A DNA stretch of 64,000 nucleotides from Salinispora vitiensis (GTDB lineage Bacteria > Actinomycetota > Actinomycetes > Mycobacteriales > Micromonosporaceae). Under the pieces are notes generated by a model, which was given only the letters and a program-made list of their open reading frames with translations, had not been told where the DNA came from and did no database searches. The stretch is taken from NCBI RefSeq assembly GCF_000378825.1, contig NZ_KB900388.1, positions 3,102,777 through 3,166,776 on the forward strand. Reading direction: 5' to 3'. This document shows, one piece after another, positions 23,907-32,206 of this stretch. Position 1 is the first letter of the stretch; every line of letters begins with the position of its first letter. The translations under genes and the position numbers were made by a program.

Positions 23907-25637
23907 CTACGGCCGGCCGTGTGACTTCAGCGGGGTGGTTACCGCCGTGTACGCGTCGATGACGCCGTGCCCGTAGAAGCCGTTGAAGCTACGTCCACCG
24001 GCGCAGTACGCGTCGTAGGTCTCGTCGCGTCCCTCGTCGCGGTACTGCTGCAGCCGCGGGTTGGGGCAGGCCTGCTCGGTGGCGGTGCGGTAGAGGTGCT
24101 GCTCGACCAGGTCCGGGGCCAGGCCGTAGCCGGTGTGGCCCTCCTTCTTGCCGTGCTTGCTGACGATCAGCGCGGCCACGCCCGAGGCGTGCGGCGACGC
24201 CATCGAGGTGCCCTGGAGGTAGCGGTAGTAGCCGCACTCACCGTTGCTCTTGCAGTCCTTGAAGACGATTCCTTCCGCGCTCGGGTCGATGTTGCCGTCC
24301 GCGTCCACCATGCCGTTTTCCTTGAGCACCTTCTCCGGGTAGGTGGAGAGGATCAGGTTGGGGTAGGTGCTGAAGGTGTCGGTGCCGAAACCGTCGCGGT
24401 ACCAGCCGCCGGGTGCGGCGATGCTGATCTGCTCGGTGCCGTAGTTGGAGTAGTCGGCCTTCTTGCCGGACGGGCCGAGGGCGGAGACGCCGATCACGTG
24501 CGGCCCTTCCACCGGCAGGTCCCAGCAGCTGTCGTTGTCGATCTCACGCGGGTACGGCGGGGTGTCACCGAAGTCCGGGCTGGACGTGTCCATCCGCGGG
24601 TCGCCCAGGTCCTCGTGGTTGTTGCCGAGGGAGCCGACCAGGGTGACGCCCTGTTCGTGGGCGAAGTTCAGCGCCCGCTTCATCGCCTTGATGATGGCCC
24701 GCTGCTCGGCCTGGTGTTCGGGGGAGTCGGCCGGGTTGGCGGTGCAGTTGTAGAGCCATGGGTCGACGTAGAAGGACATGTTCACGACGTCGAGCCCGGC
24801 CCGCCCGGCGTGCAGCAACGACTGCACCACCGGCTCCAGGAAGAAGTAGCCGGAGTCCTGGCCGCCCTTCAGCTCCACCAGCGAGACGTTCGGCGCGACA
24901 CCGGAGAGGCCGAAGTCGTTGGCGGCGGCGCCGATGGTGCCCCCCACGTGGGTGCCGTGGCCACCGTCATCGGTGCCGACCGGGTCGAGGCAGCTCGCCA
25001 CCTCGCATTCGCCGTCGACCTCGGGCAGGTCCGGCGCGAAGTTGCGGGACAACGCCCAGTTGAAGTTCGGCGCGATGTCGGGGTGGCTGGCGTCGAGGCC
25101 GGTGTCCAGCACGCCGACGGTGACGCGCTGGTCGCCGGGCTCCTTCTTGCGGGCCTTGTCGGCGCGGATCATGTCCAGGCCCCACAGCTTGTCGTCCAGC
25201 GGGTCCATCTTTTTGTCCTTGCCGCCGGACCCCTTGCCGCCGGAGCTCTTGCCGGAGTCGGAGCCCTTGCCGGAGCTATTGCCGTTGACGGCGGCTAGCA
25301 GCGCCTCCTGCTCGACCGGGTCCAGCTTGGGCTTCCGGCCGATGGCTTTCTGCTCGACGGCGCCGATCAGGGTGTCGGCCTCGGCGATCCGGTCGGTGAA
25401 GTCCAGCTTGTCGCTGGTCACCTGGAACACGCCGACATCGTCGATCCGGGTTACGACGGTGCCCCCGGCTGCCTGGATCTCCGCCAGGGCCGCCGCGGCG
25501 CTTACGCCGTCCTCCGCGACCACAGTGAAGGTTTGGCTGCTGCTCGGTGCGGCGCCGGCGGGGACACTCAGCCCCGTGACCGTCAACGCCAGGCCCATCA
25601 CGGTAGCGACGGCGCCAGCGGTGAAGCGTCTGCTCAC
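23907..25637 (-). CDS. Secreted S8-family (subtilisin-like) serine peptidase
   Basis: A 576-residue exported protease. Residues 1-30 are a signal peptide ending Ala-Gly-Ala-Ala. Residues 31-115 look like an inhibitor-type propeptide. A Ser/Gly/Lys-rich linker (119-143) precedes the catalytic domain. The triad is Asp178 (Val-Leu-Asp-Thr-Gly), His227 (Gly-Gly-His-Gly-Thr-His-Val) and Ser near 480 (Gly-Thr-Ser-Met-Ala-Ser-Pro-His). Several Cys pairs (211/216 and others) suggest disulfides. The GTG start has GAGAGG 8 bases upstream. It probably degrades extracellular protein; no partner gene is nearby. Confidence 0.93.
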   Translation of the reverse strand: MSRRFTAGAVATVMGLALTVTGLSVPAGAAPSSSQTFTVVAEDGVSAAAALAEIQAAGGTVVTRIDDVGVFQVTSDKLDFTDRIAEADTLIGAVEQKAIGRKPKLDPVEQEALLAAVNGNSSGKGSDSGKSSGGKGSGGKDKKMDPLDDKLWGLDMIRADKARKKEPGDQRVTVGVLDTGLDASHPDIAPNFNWALSRNFAPDLPEVDGECEVASCLDPVGTDDGGHGTHVGGTIGAAANDFGLSGVAPNVSLVELKGGQDSGYFFLEPVVQSLLHAGRAGLDVVNMSFYVDPWLYNCTANPADSPEHQAEQRAIIKAMKRALNFAHEQGVTLVGSLGNNHEDLGDPRMDTSSPDFGDTPPYPREIDNDSCWDLPVEGPHVIGVSALGPSGKKADYSNYGTEQISIAAPGGWYRDGFGTDTFSTYPNLILSTYPEKVLKENGMVDADGNIDPSAEGIVFKDCKSNGECGYYRYLQGTSMASPHASGVAALIVSKHGKKEGHTGYGLAPDLVEQHLYRTATEQACPNPRLQQYRDEGRDETYDAYCAGGRSFNGFYGHGVIDAYTAVTTPLKSHGRP

Positions 25638-25690
25638 ATCGGATCCTCTCGTTGCAGGACGTGGCAGTCATCGAACAGCACCGTCGACGT

Positions 25691-26410
25691 TTACACCAGG
25701 GGTCGCTCCGATTGCGCCCGAAGATCTTCCTCGTCCGCCAGGGAAGCCAGGACGGCAGGAAGATCCGTCAGGGTGGACAGCTCCGCGTCTGGCCGCACCC
25801 CCGGCGGGCAGGTTCGACCAACGCGGTTGAGCCAGACTCCACGCAGCCCGGCGGTCTGCGGCCCGACCACGTCGTGGGCGATCGAATCGCCGACGTACAC
25901 GACCTGCCGGGCCGGCACCCCGGCTGCCTGGACCACCGCCGCGTAGAACTCTGGCGCCGGTTTCTTCGGCAGCCCGTTGTCGTGCGCGTACACCTCGAAG
26001 GCGAACCTCCCGCCGAGCCCGCAGCGCTCCGCGCGACTGTTGCCGTTGGTGGCGTAGCCCACCGCCCACCTCTCCGCCAGGGCTGCGAGCGCGGGCAGCA
26101 CATCCGGGAAGGGGCGGGTCAGCGCGAACCGCCGGGCGAAGTAGTGCGCCAGCAGGTCGTCCAGGTGCGCGTCGAGCCCGACCCGGGACACCGACCGGGA
26201 AAGCGCCATCCGTCGCACCTCCGGCGTCGACCGAGCGGGGTTCGCGGCGAAGGTCACGGACCAGTCGTGCTCCAGGTCAGCGAGCGAGACCGCAGCCGCC
26301 GCCGGGGTCAACCGGCGCATCTCGTCGAGGACGGCCAGCAGCCCGCCGGTCATCGCTGGGCGCAGGTCGAGCAGGGTTTCGTCGGCGTCGAACACCACCG
26401 TCCTCAGCAT
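25691..26410 (-). CDS. HAD-family hydrolase (subfamily IA)
   Basis: A 239-residue HAD phosphatase. Motif I is Val-Val-Phe-Asp-Ala-Asp-Glu-Thr-Leu-Leu-Asp, motif II is Ala-Thr-Asn-Gly-Asn-Ser, motif III includes Lys-Lys-Pro-Ala-Pro-Glu-Phe, motif IV is Tyr-Val-Gly-Asp-Ser-Ile-Ala-His-Asp. A helical cap lies after motif I. Substrate unknown. The ATG at 26410 fits the family; sequence upstream in frame is not conserved-looking. A second HAD enzyme of the same type is at 10712-11398. Confidence 0.9.
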   Translation of the reverse strand: MLRTVVFDADETLLDLRPAMTGGLLAVLDEMRRLTPAAAAVSLADLEHDWSVTFAANPARSTPEVRRMALSRSVSRVGLDAHLDDLLAHYFARRFALTRPFPDVLPALAALAERWAVGYATNGNSRAERCGLGGRFAFEVYAHDNGLPKKPAPEFYAAVVQAAGVPARQVVYVGDSIAHDVVGPQTAGLRGVWLNRVGRTCPPGVRPDAELSTLTDLPAVLASLADEEDLRAQSERPLV

Positions 26411-26429
26411 GGCGTCGAGCTTGCCAGGG

Positions 26430-27392
26430 TCAACCGCGGGTGGCGAGTGCCGGTTTCTGGTCCTGCTCAACCGTTGGGGTCTCGCGTGGCTCGTCGAGGC
26501 GGACCAGGGCCACCCCGGCGACGATCAGGGCCCCACCGACGAGCTGGACCACGGTGGGCAGCTCGGCCAGCACCAGCCAGGCGATGAGCACGGCGAACAT
26601 CACCTCGGTCAGGCCGACGAAGGAGGCCAGCCGGGCACCGAGGAGACGGGTCGAGACGACCCCGGTGAGGTACGCGAGCACCGCCGCCACCAGCACCAGC
26701 CCCGCCACCGGCACCAGCCAGCTGGTGCGCTGCCCGGCGAAGTCGACCGCGCCGGTGTACGTCCGCAGCGGCAACACCCCGACCAGCCCGAGAAGGAGCA
26801 GCACGCCAGCGCCGACCGCCATCCCACCGGAGGCCAGCACCACCGACGGGAGGTTGGCGTCCATCCGGCCGGCGAGCACGAAGTAGCCGGCCAGCCCGAC
26901 GGCCGCGCCGAGCCCCCAGAGCACCCCCACCGGGTCGAGCCGCTCGGCCCCGGCGAGGTCGAGCACGAGGCCGAGCCCGGCCAGGGCGACGATCGACCCG
27001 ACGACGGTGAGCCGGCGGGGTCGTTGCCCGTGGGCCAGCCACATCCAGCCGACCACCACCACGACGGCCAGGTACTCCAACATCAGCGCGACGCCGACCG
27101 GCAGGTAGCGCACCGCGTTGAAGAAGCACACCTGGGCGAGGGCGACGCCGAGCAGCCCGAACGCGGTGATCGAGGCGGCGTTACGGCGGAGCAGCGACCA
27201 GCGACCGCGCAGCGCCAGCACCGCGGGCGCCGTCAACACCAGAGCGGCGAGGCCGACCCGGACGACCACCGCCGCCTCGGCGGACCAGCCGGCGTCGATC
27301 AACGAGCGGGCGAACGTCCCGGAGGTCGCGAAGGTCAGTGCCGAGAGCACCGCCAGCAGCAGGCCGGCGCTGCCGCGCGGGGGTTGGCGCAT
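26430..27392 (-). CDS. EamA-family (DMT superfamily) transporter
   Basis: A 320-residue protein with ten membrane helices in two EamA repeats of about 140 residues. Typical features are Thr-Ser-Gly-Thr-Phe-Ala-Arg in helix 1, Gln-Val-Cys-Phe-Phe-Asn-Ala-Val-Arg-Tyr in helix 4 and Leu-Thr-Glu-Val-Met-Phe-Ala in the second repeat. Members mostly export amino acids or related metabolites. The ATG at 27392 has AAGGAG 6 bases upstream. It is divergent from a CGNR regulator, with an inverted repeat around the shared promoter, so that regulator probably controls it. Confidence 0.9.
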   Translation of the reverse strand: MRQPPRGSAGLLLAVLSALTFATSGTFARSLIDAGWSAEAAVVVRVGLAALVLTAPAVLALRGRWSLLRRNAASITAFGLLGVALAQVCFFNAVRYLPVGVALMLEYLAVVVVVGWMWLAHGQRPRRLTVVGSIVALAGLGLVLDLAGAERLDPVGVLWGLGAAVGLAGYFVLAGRMDANLPSVVLASGGMAVGAGVLLLLGLVGVLPLRTYTGAVDFAGQRTSWLVPVAGLVLVAAVLAYLTGVVSTRLLGARLASFVGLTEVMFAVLIAWLVLAELPTVVQLVGGALIVAGVALVRLDEPRETPTVEQDQKPALATRG

Positions 27393-27420
27393 GGGTTCTC
27401 CTTGGCAACAACACCATGTA

Positions 27421-27490
27421 ATGGGCAAAATGCGCTTACGTCGATGACGCTAGCGCTACCAGGATAGGAGTCAAATTGCTTTTTGCCCAT
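27421..27490. promoter_or_regulatory. Paired inverted repeats around the EamA/CGNR divergent promoter
   Basis: ATGGGCAAAA at 27421-27430 is exactly repeated in inverse at 27481-27490; adding flanks, 12 of 13 bases agree (GTNATGGGCAAAA). The arms are 60 bases apart, one next to the EamA start and the other just inside the regulator's coding sequence. A regulator bridging them could form a loop over both promoters. Confidence 0.55.
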
Positions 27491-28051
27491 GACACGGAGT
27501 GCGGGCTGATCGCCGCCGCCGCCCTGGTGAACACCGACGGCAGCGCCGGCGACGGCCTACCCGACACGGCCGCGCTGAACAACTTCTTCGTCGCCCACGC
27601 GTACAGCGGACGACACGAGCACACCGACGGCGAACTCCGGGCGGTACGCGAGCTGCGCCCCCGGCTGCGCCGCCTCTGGCACGGCGACACCGACGAGATC
27701 GTGTCCATCGTCAACGGACTGCTCCGGGAAAACGCCGCCCTGCCCCAGCTCATCACGCACGACGACGAGCCGTACCACCTGCACGCGGTGCCCCGGGACG
27801 CGCCGCTGGCGACCCGGATGGCGGTGGAGGCCGCGATGGCGATGGCCGACCTCGTCCGCAGCGGCGAACTGGGCCGGCTACGAAGCTGCGACCACCCTGG
27901 GTGCGGCAACGTGTTGGTCGACCTGTCGCGAAACCGGTCCCGCCGCTTCTGCGACGCCGGCTGCGGCAACCGGGCCGCCGTCACCGCCTACCGGGCGCGC
28001 AAGACCGCCAGCCGGCCCGGACCGGCCGTGGTGCCGCCACCCCAGTTCTGA
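27476..28051 (+). CDS. CGNR zinc-finger regulator with ABATE domain
   Basis: A 191-residue protein. Residues 1-140 are the ABATE (stress-linked) domain, beginning Leu-Phe-Ala-His-Asp-Thr-Glu with Ala-Ala-Ala-Leu-Val-Asn-Thr. Residues 143-180 are the CGNR zinc finger: Cys-Asp-His-Pro-Gly-Cys, then Arg-Arg-Phe-Cys, then Cys-Gly-Asn-Arg-Ala-Ala-Val. The finger probably binds DNA. The start is a TTG, the only one that fits, with AGGAG 5 bases before it. It is divergent from the EamA transporter and probably regulates it and itself. Confidence 0.9.
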   Translation: MLFAHDTECGLIAAAALVNTDGSAGDGLPDTAALNNFFVAHAYSGRHEHTDGELRAVRELRPRLRRLWHGDTDEIVSIVNGLLRENAALPQLITHDDEPYHLHAVPRDAPLATRMAVEAAMAMADLVRSGELGRLRSCDHPGCGNVLVDLSRNRSRRFCDAGCGNRAAVTAYRARKTASRPGPAVVPPPQF

Positions 28052-28144
28052 CCGTTGCATTACGGAGTTCGGTAACCCCGGCCCCGACCGGGCATCCTGG
28101 ACAGGCACGGTCGCACGGGCGGCGCGGCGAGGAAGGCTGGTGGG

Positions 28145-29593
28145 GTGGAAGAGTGGGATCTGGTGGTCCTCGGTGGTGGCACCGCGGGGCTCGTGGCGGC
28201 CAAGACCGCCGGCCGGTTCGGTGCCCGGGTGCTGCTGGTCGAATCCGCGCGCACCGGCGGTGACTGCCTCTGGACCGGCTGCGTGCCCAGCAAGTCGCTG
28301 ATCGCCGCCGGGCACGCCGCGCACGCCGTCCGCACCGCCGACCGGTACGGGGTGCGGACCGGCCCGCCGAAGATCGACGACGCCGCCGTGCTCGCCCACG
28401 TACGGTCGGCGATCACCCGGATCGAACCGGTGGACTCCCCCGCCGCGATCAGCGCGACGGGGGCGACGGTGGTGGCCGGCCGGGCGGAGTTCACCGGCCC
28501 GGCGACGCTGCGGATCACCGACGACGCGGGCACCCGACCCGCGCGGTTCCGCTGGGCACTGATCGCCACCGGTGCCACGCCGGCCCTGCCCACCGTGCCC
28601 GGCCTGGCCGAGGCCGACCCGCTGACCACCGACACGCTCTGGGAGCTCACCGCGCTGCCCCGGCGGCTGGCGATCCTCGGCGGCGGCCCGATCGGCTGCG
28701 AGCTGGGCCAGGCCCTCGCCCGGCTCGGCGTCGAGGTCACCGTCGTGGAGGTGGCCGACCGGCTGCTGGGCAAGGAGGAGGCGGAGGTCGGCGCGCTGAT
28801 CGCCGAGCGGCTGCGGGCCGAGGGCGTGACCGTGAAGACCGGGACCGCCGTCGACCGGGTCACCGCCGGCACGCTCCACCTCAGCAGCGGCGAGACGGTC
28901 CAGGTCGACCGGATCCTGGTCGCCACCGGACGCCGACCGCGCAGCGCCGACCTGGGCCTCGCCGCCGCCGGAGTGCGCTGCACCGAACAGGGGCATGTCG
29001 TGATCGACGGCCTGATGGCGACCAGCAACCGACGGATCTACGCCGCCGGTGACGTAACCGGCACCCTCCCGTTCACCCACGTCGCCGGGGTGCAGGGCGG
29101 GTACGCCGCCACCAACGCGCTGCTCGGGCTGCGCCGCCGCATCGACTACGCTGCCGTACCGTGGGTGACCTTCACCGACCCGGAGGTGGCGCGCGTCGGG
29201 GCGACCCTCGCCCAGGCCCGCCAGCGGCACGGCACCCGTGCCCGCGCGGAGCGGCTCTCCCACGACCACGTCGACCGGGCGATCACCGACCGTCGTACCG
29301 ATGGATTCACCCAACTGGTGAGCGGGCCGGGCGGCCGGCTCCTCGGCGCCACCGTCGTCTCGCCCCGGGCCGGTGAGACCATCGCCGAGCTCGCCGCCGC
29401 GATCCGACGCGGCGCGAAGGTACGCGACGTCGCCGGCACCGTGCACCCCTACCCGACGTACGCGGACGGGCCGTGGAACGCCAGTCTCGCCCAGCTCCGC
29501 GCCGACCTGTCCACGCCGCTGCCGGCCCGGGCGATGACCGCGCTCCGCACCCTGCGCCGCGCCCTGCACCCGATCCGGGGTGGGAACCGATGA
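28145..29593 (+). CDS. FAD-dependent pyridine nucleotide-disulfide oxidoreductase (dihydrolipoamide dehydrogenase-like)
   Basis: A 482-residue flavoenzyme. It has the FAD loop Leu-Gly-Gly-Gly-Thr-Ala-Gly (residues 10-16), the redox pair in Gly-Gly-Asp-Cys-Leu-Trp-Thr-Gly-Cys-Val-Pro-Ser-Lys, the NAD(P)H loop Gly-Gly-Gly-Pro-Ile-Gly-Cys-Glu, and Ala-Ala-Gly-Asp-Val. The C-terminal dimer domain has Val-His-Pro-Tyr-Pro-Thr, with His at the proton-transfer position. It lacks the metal-binding N-domain and C-terminal Cys pair of mercuric reductase. The Trp in the redox motif is typical of relatives encoded beside TVP38 proteins. GTG start after AGGAAGG. First gene of seven overlapping genes. Confidence 0.9.
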   Translation: MEEWDLVVLGGGTAGLVAAKTAGRFGARVLLVESARTGGDCLWTGCVPSKSLIAAGHAAHAVRTADRYGVRTGPPKIDDAAVLAHVRSAITRIEPVDSPAAISATGATVVAGRAEFTGPATLRITDDAGTRPARFRWALIATGATPALPTVPGLAEADPLTTDTLWELTALPRRLAILGGGPIGCELGQALARLGVEVTVVEVADRLLGKEEAEVGALIAERLRAEGVTVKTGTAVDRVTAGTLHLSSGETVQVDRILVATGRRPRSADLGLAAAGVRCTEQGHVVIDGLMATSNRRIYAAGDVTGTLPFTHVAGVQGGYAATNALLGLRRRIDYAAVPWVTFTDPEVARVGATLAQARQRHGTRARAERLSHDHVDRAITDRRTDGFTQLVSGPGGRLLGATVVSPRAGETIAELAAAIRRGAKVRDVAGTVHPYPTYADGPWNASLAQLRADLSTPLPARAMTALRTLRRALHPIRGGNR

Positions 29594-30357
29594 CCGACGA
29601 AGCAACCCGGCCCGCGGCGGCGTCCCGGCTCGTCCGGATCGTCGGCTCACCATGGCCGAGGCTGGCCTTCCTGGTGGTGCTGCTGGCCGGCGCGGCGACC
29701 CTGCTGGCCACCCAGGGCACCCCGGATGTGGCGGTGCTGCGGGACCGGGTCGCCGCCGCCGGGCCGTGGGCGCCGCTGCTCTACATCGCCGGGTACGCGC
29801 TGGGCACCGTGCTGCTGGTCCCCGGTGTGCTGCTCACCGCGGCCGCCGGGGCGCTGTTCGGAGTGGTCGGCGGATCAGTGGTGGTGCTGGTGGGGGCGAC
29901 CACCGGGGCGGTGGCGTCGTTCCTGCTCGGCCGGCTGCTGGGCCGCCCGGCCGTGGAGCGGCTGGTCGGCGGCCGACTGCACCGCCTGGACCGGTTCCTG
30001 GCGCGGCGCGGGCTGATCGCGGTGATCGGGCTGCGGCTCGTGCCGCTGGTCCCGTTCGCGCTGCTCAACTACGGCTCCGGGGTTACCGCCGTGCGGCTGC
30101 GTGACTACGCCCTCGGCTCGGCGATCGGCATGACGCCGGGAATCGTCGCCTACACCGCGGTCGGTGGGTCGCTGACCGACCCCACCTCGCCGCAGTTCCT
30201 CGCCGCCGTCGCCGGTCTGGCCGCGCTGACTCTGGCCGGTGTGGCAGCGGCCCGCCGGGCCCGCCGCCGGGACTCCCGCCCGGTGCCGACCGCCGAGGGC
30301 ACCACCGGGTCGGCGTTGCGGCTGCCGCCACCGTCGCCGCCGAGGTCCGCCCCGTGA
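29590..30357 (+). CDS. TVP38/TMEM64 (DedA/VTT) family membrane protein
   Basis: A 255-residue membrane protein with about six helices. The VTT core is Leu-Leu-Thr-Ala-Ala-Ala-Gly-Ala-Leu-Phe-Gly, then Gly-Ala-Thr-Thr-Gly-Ala-Val-Ala-Ser-Phe-Leu-Leu-Gly-Arg, then Arg-Leu-Val-Pro-Leu-Val-Pro-Phe-Ala-Leu-Leu-Asn-Tyr with its re-entrant loops. E. coli relatives are YdjX and YdjZ. Other VTT proteins act in lipid scrambling or small-ion handling; the role here is unknown. It starts in an ATGA overlap with the flavoenzyme and ends in a GTGA overlap with the next gene. Confidence 0.9.
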   Translation: MTDEATRPAAASRLVRIVGSPWPRLAFLVVLLAGAATLLATQGTPDVAVLRDRVAAAGPWAPLLYIAGYALGTVLLVPGVLLTAAAGALFGVVGGSVVVLVGATTGAVASFLLGRLLGRPAVERLVGGRLHRLDRFLARRGLIAVIGLRLVPLVPFALLNYGSGVTAVRLRDYALGSAIGMTPGIVAYTAVGGSLTDPTSPQFLAAVAGLAALTLAGVAAARRARRRDSRPVPTAEGTTGSALRLPPPSPPRSAP

Positions 30358-30977
30358 TCGACGCACGTCTGCGGCCGGTCCTGGCCAAGACCCTGGACCG
30401 GTGCGCCGCCGCCGTGGACCGGCCCTGGGTGACGCCCGGCCGGTTGACCGCCGCCGGCCTGACCCTGGGCCTGGCCGCGAGCGCCGCCGCGGCGGCCGGC
30501 TGGTGGTGGCCGGCGCTGGTCGCGTGGCTGGTATCCCGGCTCGCCGACGGCCTCGACGGCCCCCTCGCGCGCCGCCGCGGCACCGCCTCCCCGTTGGGCG
30601 GCTTCCTCGACATCGTCGCGGACTTCACCGTGTACGGGGCGTTCGTCGCCGGGGTCGCCGTCGGCGTCGACGGGCCCGCCACCCCGTTCCTGGTCCTGCT
30701 GGTGACCTACTACGTCAACGGGGCGACGCTGCTGGCGTACTCGTCGATCGCCGAACGGGTCGGCCGGGAACGCGGTGACGAGCGGTCGCTGCACTTCCTC
30801 GGTGGACTGGCCGAGGGCACCGAGACCATCGCCGTACACGCCCTGTTCTGCCTGCTGCCCGGTCTCGCCGGGCAGCTCGCCTGGGGGTGGGCCGCCGTGG
30901 TGGCCATCACCGCCGGGCAACGCGTCATGCACGCCGTCCGTACCCTGTCCGAACCCGCCGGGAGGCCCACCCGATGA
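30354..30977 (+). CDS. CDP-alcohol phosphatidyltransferase family protein
   Basis: A 207-residue membrane enzyme of about six helices. The catalytic pattern D-x2-DG-x2-AR-x8-9-G-x3-D-x3-D is complete at about residues 63-89 (Asp-Gly-Leu-Asp-Gly-Pro-Leu-Ala-Arg, then Gly-Gly-Phe-Leu-Asp-Ile-Val-Ala-Asp). Members transfer a phospho-group from a CDP-lipid or CDP-alcohol to another alcohol. E. coli YnjF is the likely counterpart. Acceptor unknown. GTG start overlapping the previous stop; stop overlapping the next ATG. Confidence 0.9.
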   Translation: MIDARLRPVLAKTLDRCAAAVDRPWVTPGRLTAAGLTLGLAASAAAAAGWWWPALVAWLVSRLADGLDGPLARRRGTASPLGGFLDIVADFTVYGAFVAGVAVGVDGPATPFLVLLVTYYVNGATLLAYSSIAERVGRERGDERSLHFLGGLAEGTETIAVHALFCLLPGLAGQLAWGWAAVVAITAGQRVMHAVRTLSEPAGRPTR

Positions 30978-32206
30978 CCCGACGATGGCGCGCGGTCGCG
31001 TCGCTGACCGCCGCCGGCCTGCTCGCCGCCGGCTGCACCACCGGCACCGACGACGCCGACCCCGCCCCCCGCGACTTCGACCAGGTGCTGCGGGAGGCCC
31101 GCGGGCAGACGGTCAACCTCTTCATGTACGGCGGCGACGACGGCGCCAACCGCTACCTCGACGAGGTCGTCGCCCCGGCCGCCCGCGAGCGCCTCGACGT
31201 CCGGATCAACCGGGTACCGATCACCGACACCGCCCTAGCGGTCAACAAGGTCCTCGGCGAAAAGCAGGCCGGCCGCGGCTCGGGCGGGTCGGTGGATCTG
31301 GTGTGGATCAACGGGGAGAACTTCCGCACCGGCAAGCAGGCCGGGCTGTGGCAGTGCGGGCTGGTCGAGCTGCTGCCGAACATGCGCTACGTCGACTGGT
31401 CCGAGCCGACCGTCGCCAACGACTTCGGCACCCCGGTCGAGGGGTGCGAGGTGCCGTGGAGCCGCGCCCAGTTCGCGTTCAGCTACGACTCCGCCCGGGT
31501 CAGCGACCCGCCGACCAGCCTCGCCGGGCTACTGGACTGGATCCGCGCCCACCCGGGCCGATTCACCTACCCGGCCCCGCCGGACTTCACCGGCTCGGTC
31601 TTCGTCCGACACGCCCTCTACCACGAGGCCGGCGGGGTCGACCAGGTCCCGGACGACTTCGACCAGGCCGCCTACGACCGGCTCACCCCGCCACTGTGGC
31701 AGACCCTGCGCGAGCTGCGGCCCGCCCTGTGGCGCGCGGGTGAGACGTACCCGGCCAACGAGAAGGAGCTCAACGACCTGTACGCCAACGGGCAGGTCGA
31801 CTTCACCATGACGTACGGGCCGGCGCAGGTGACCAGCCTGGTCGAACGGGAACAGTTCCCGGCCACCACCCGTACCCTGCTGCTGGACGAGGGCACCATC
31901 GGCAACACCAACTACCTCGCCGTACCGGCCAACGCCGCCAACCGTTCCGCCGCCCTCGCCCTGGCCGACCTGATGCTCTCCCCCGAGCTGCAGTACGAGA
32001 AGGCCCGCCCCGACGGGTGGGGCCAGTATCCGGCCGTGGACCTCGACAAGCTCGACGTCGAATGGCGGGACCGCTTCGCCGCCCTGCCCACCTCGGCCCA
32101 GGTGCCGAGCTACGACCAGCTGTCCCGCAACAGTCAACCGGAGCTGCGGGCGGAGTGGCTGCCGCCGTTGGAGGAGGGCTGGCGGCGCGAGGTGCTGCAA
32201 CAGTGA
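30974..32206 (+). CDS. ABC transporter substrate-binding lipoprotein (YnjB-like)
   Basis: A 410-residue binding protein. Residues 1-22 are a lipoprotein signal with lipobox Leu-Leu-Ala-Ala-Gly-Cys. The mature protein is a two-lobed binding protein of the YnjB type: Val-Asn-Leu-Phe-Met-Tyr-Gly-Gly-Asp-Asp near its start, Asp-Leu-Val-Trp-Ile-Asn-Gly-Glu-Asn-Phe, and Gly-Asn-Thr-Asn-Tyr-Leu-Ala-Val-Pro. Distant relatives bind thiamine, iron or polyamines; the ligand here is unknown. Two Cys of the mature part, in Trp-Gln-Cys-Gly and Glu-Gly-Cys-Glu, could form a disulfide. Overlaps both neighbours by 4 bp. Confidence 0.88.
   Translation: MTRRWRAVASLTAAGLLAAGCTTGTDDADPAPRDFDQVLREARGQTVNLFMYGGDDGANRYLDEVVAPAARERLDVRINRVPITDTALAVNKVLGEKQAGRGSGGSVDLVWINGENFRTGKQAGLWQCGLVELLPNMRYVDWSEPTVANDFGTPVEGCEVPWSRAQFAFSYDSARVSDPPTSLAGLLDWIRAHPGRFTYPAPPDFTGSVFVRHALYHEAGGVDQVPDDFDQAAYDRLTPPLWQTLRELRPALWRAGETYPANEKELNDLYANGQVDFTMTYGPAQVTSLVEREQFPATTRTLLLDEGTIGNTNYLAVPANAANRSAALALADLMLSPELQYEKARPDGWGQYPAVDLDKLDVEWRDRFAALPTSAQVPSYDQLSRNSQPELRAEWLPPLEEGWRREVLQQ

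Noticed and set aside
28052..28144. TPP or other riboswitch ahead of the YnjBCD-like operon
   Set aside because: Only 93 bases are available and no thi-box (CTGAGA) or other known core motif is present.
28145..29593. Mercuric reductase
   Set aside because: No metal-binding N-domain, no C-terminal Cys pair and no mer genes nearby.
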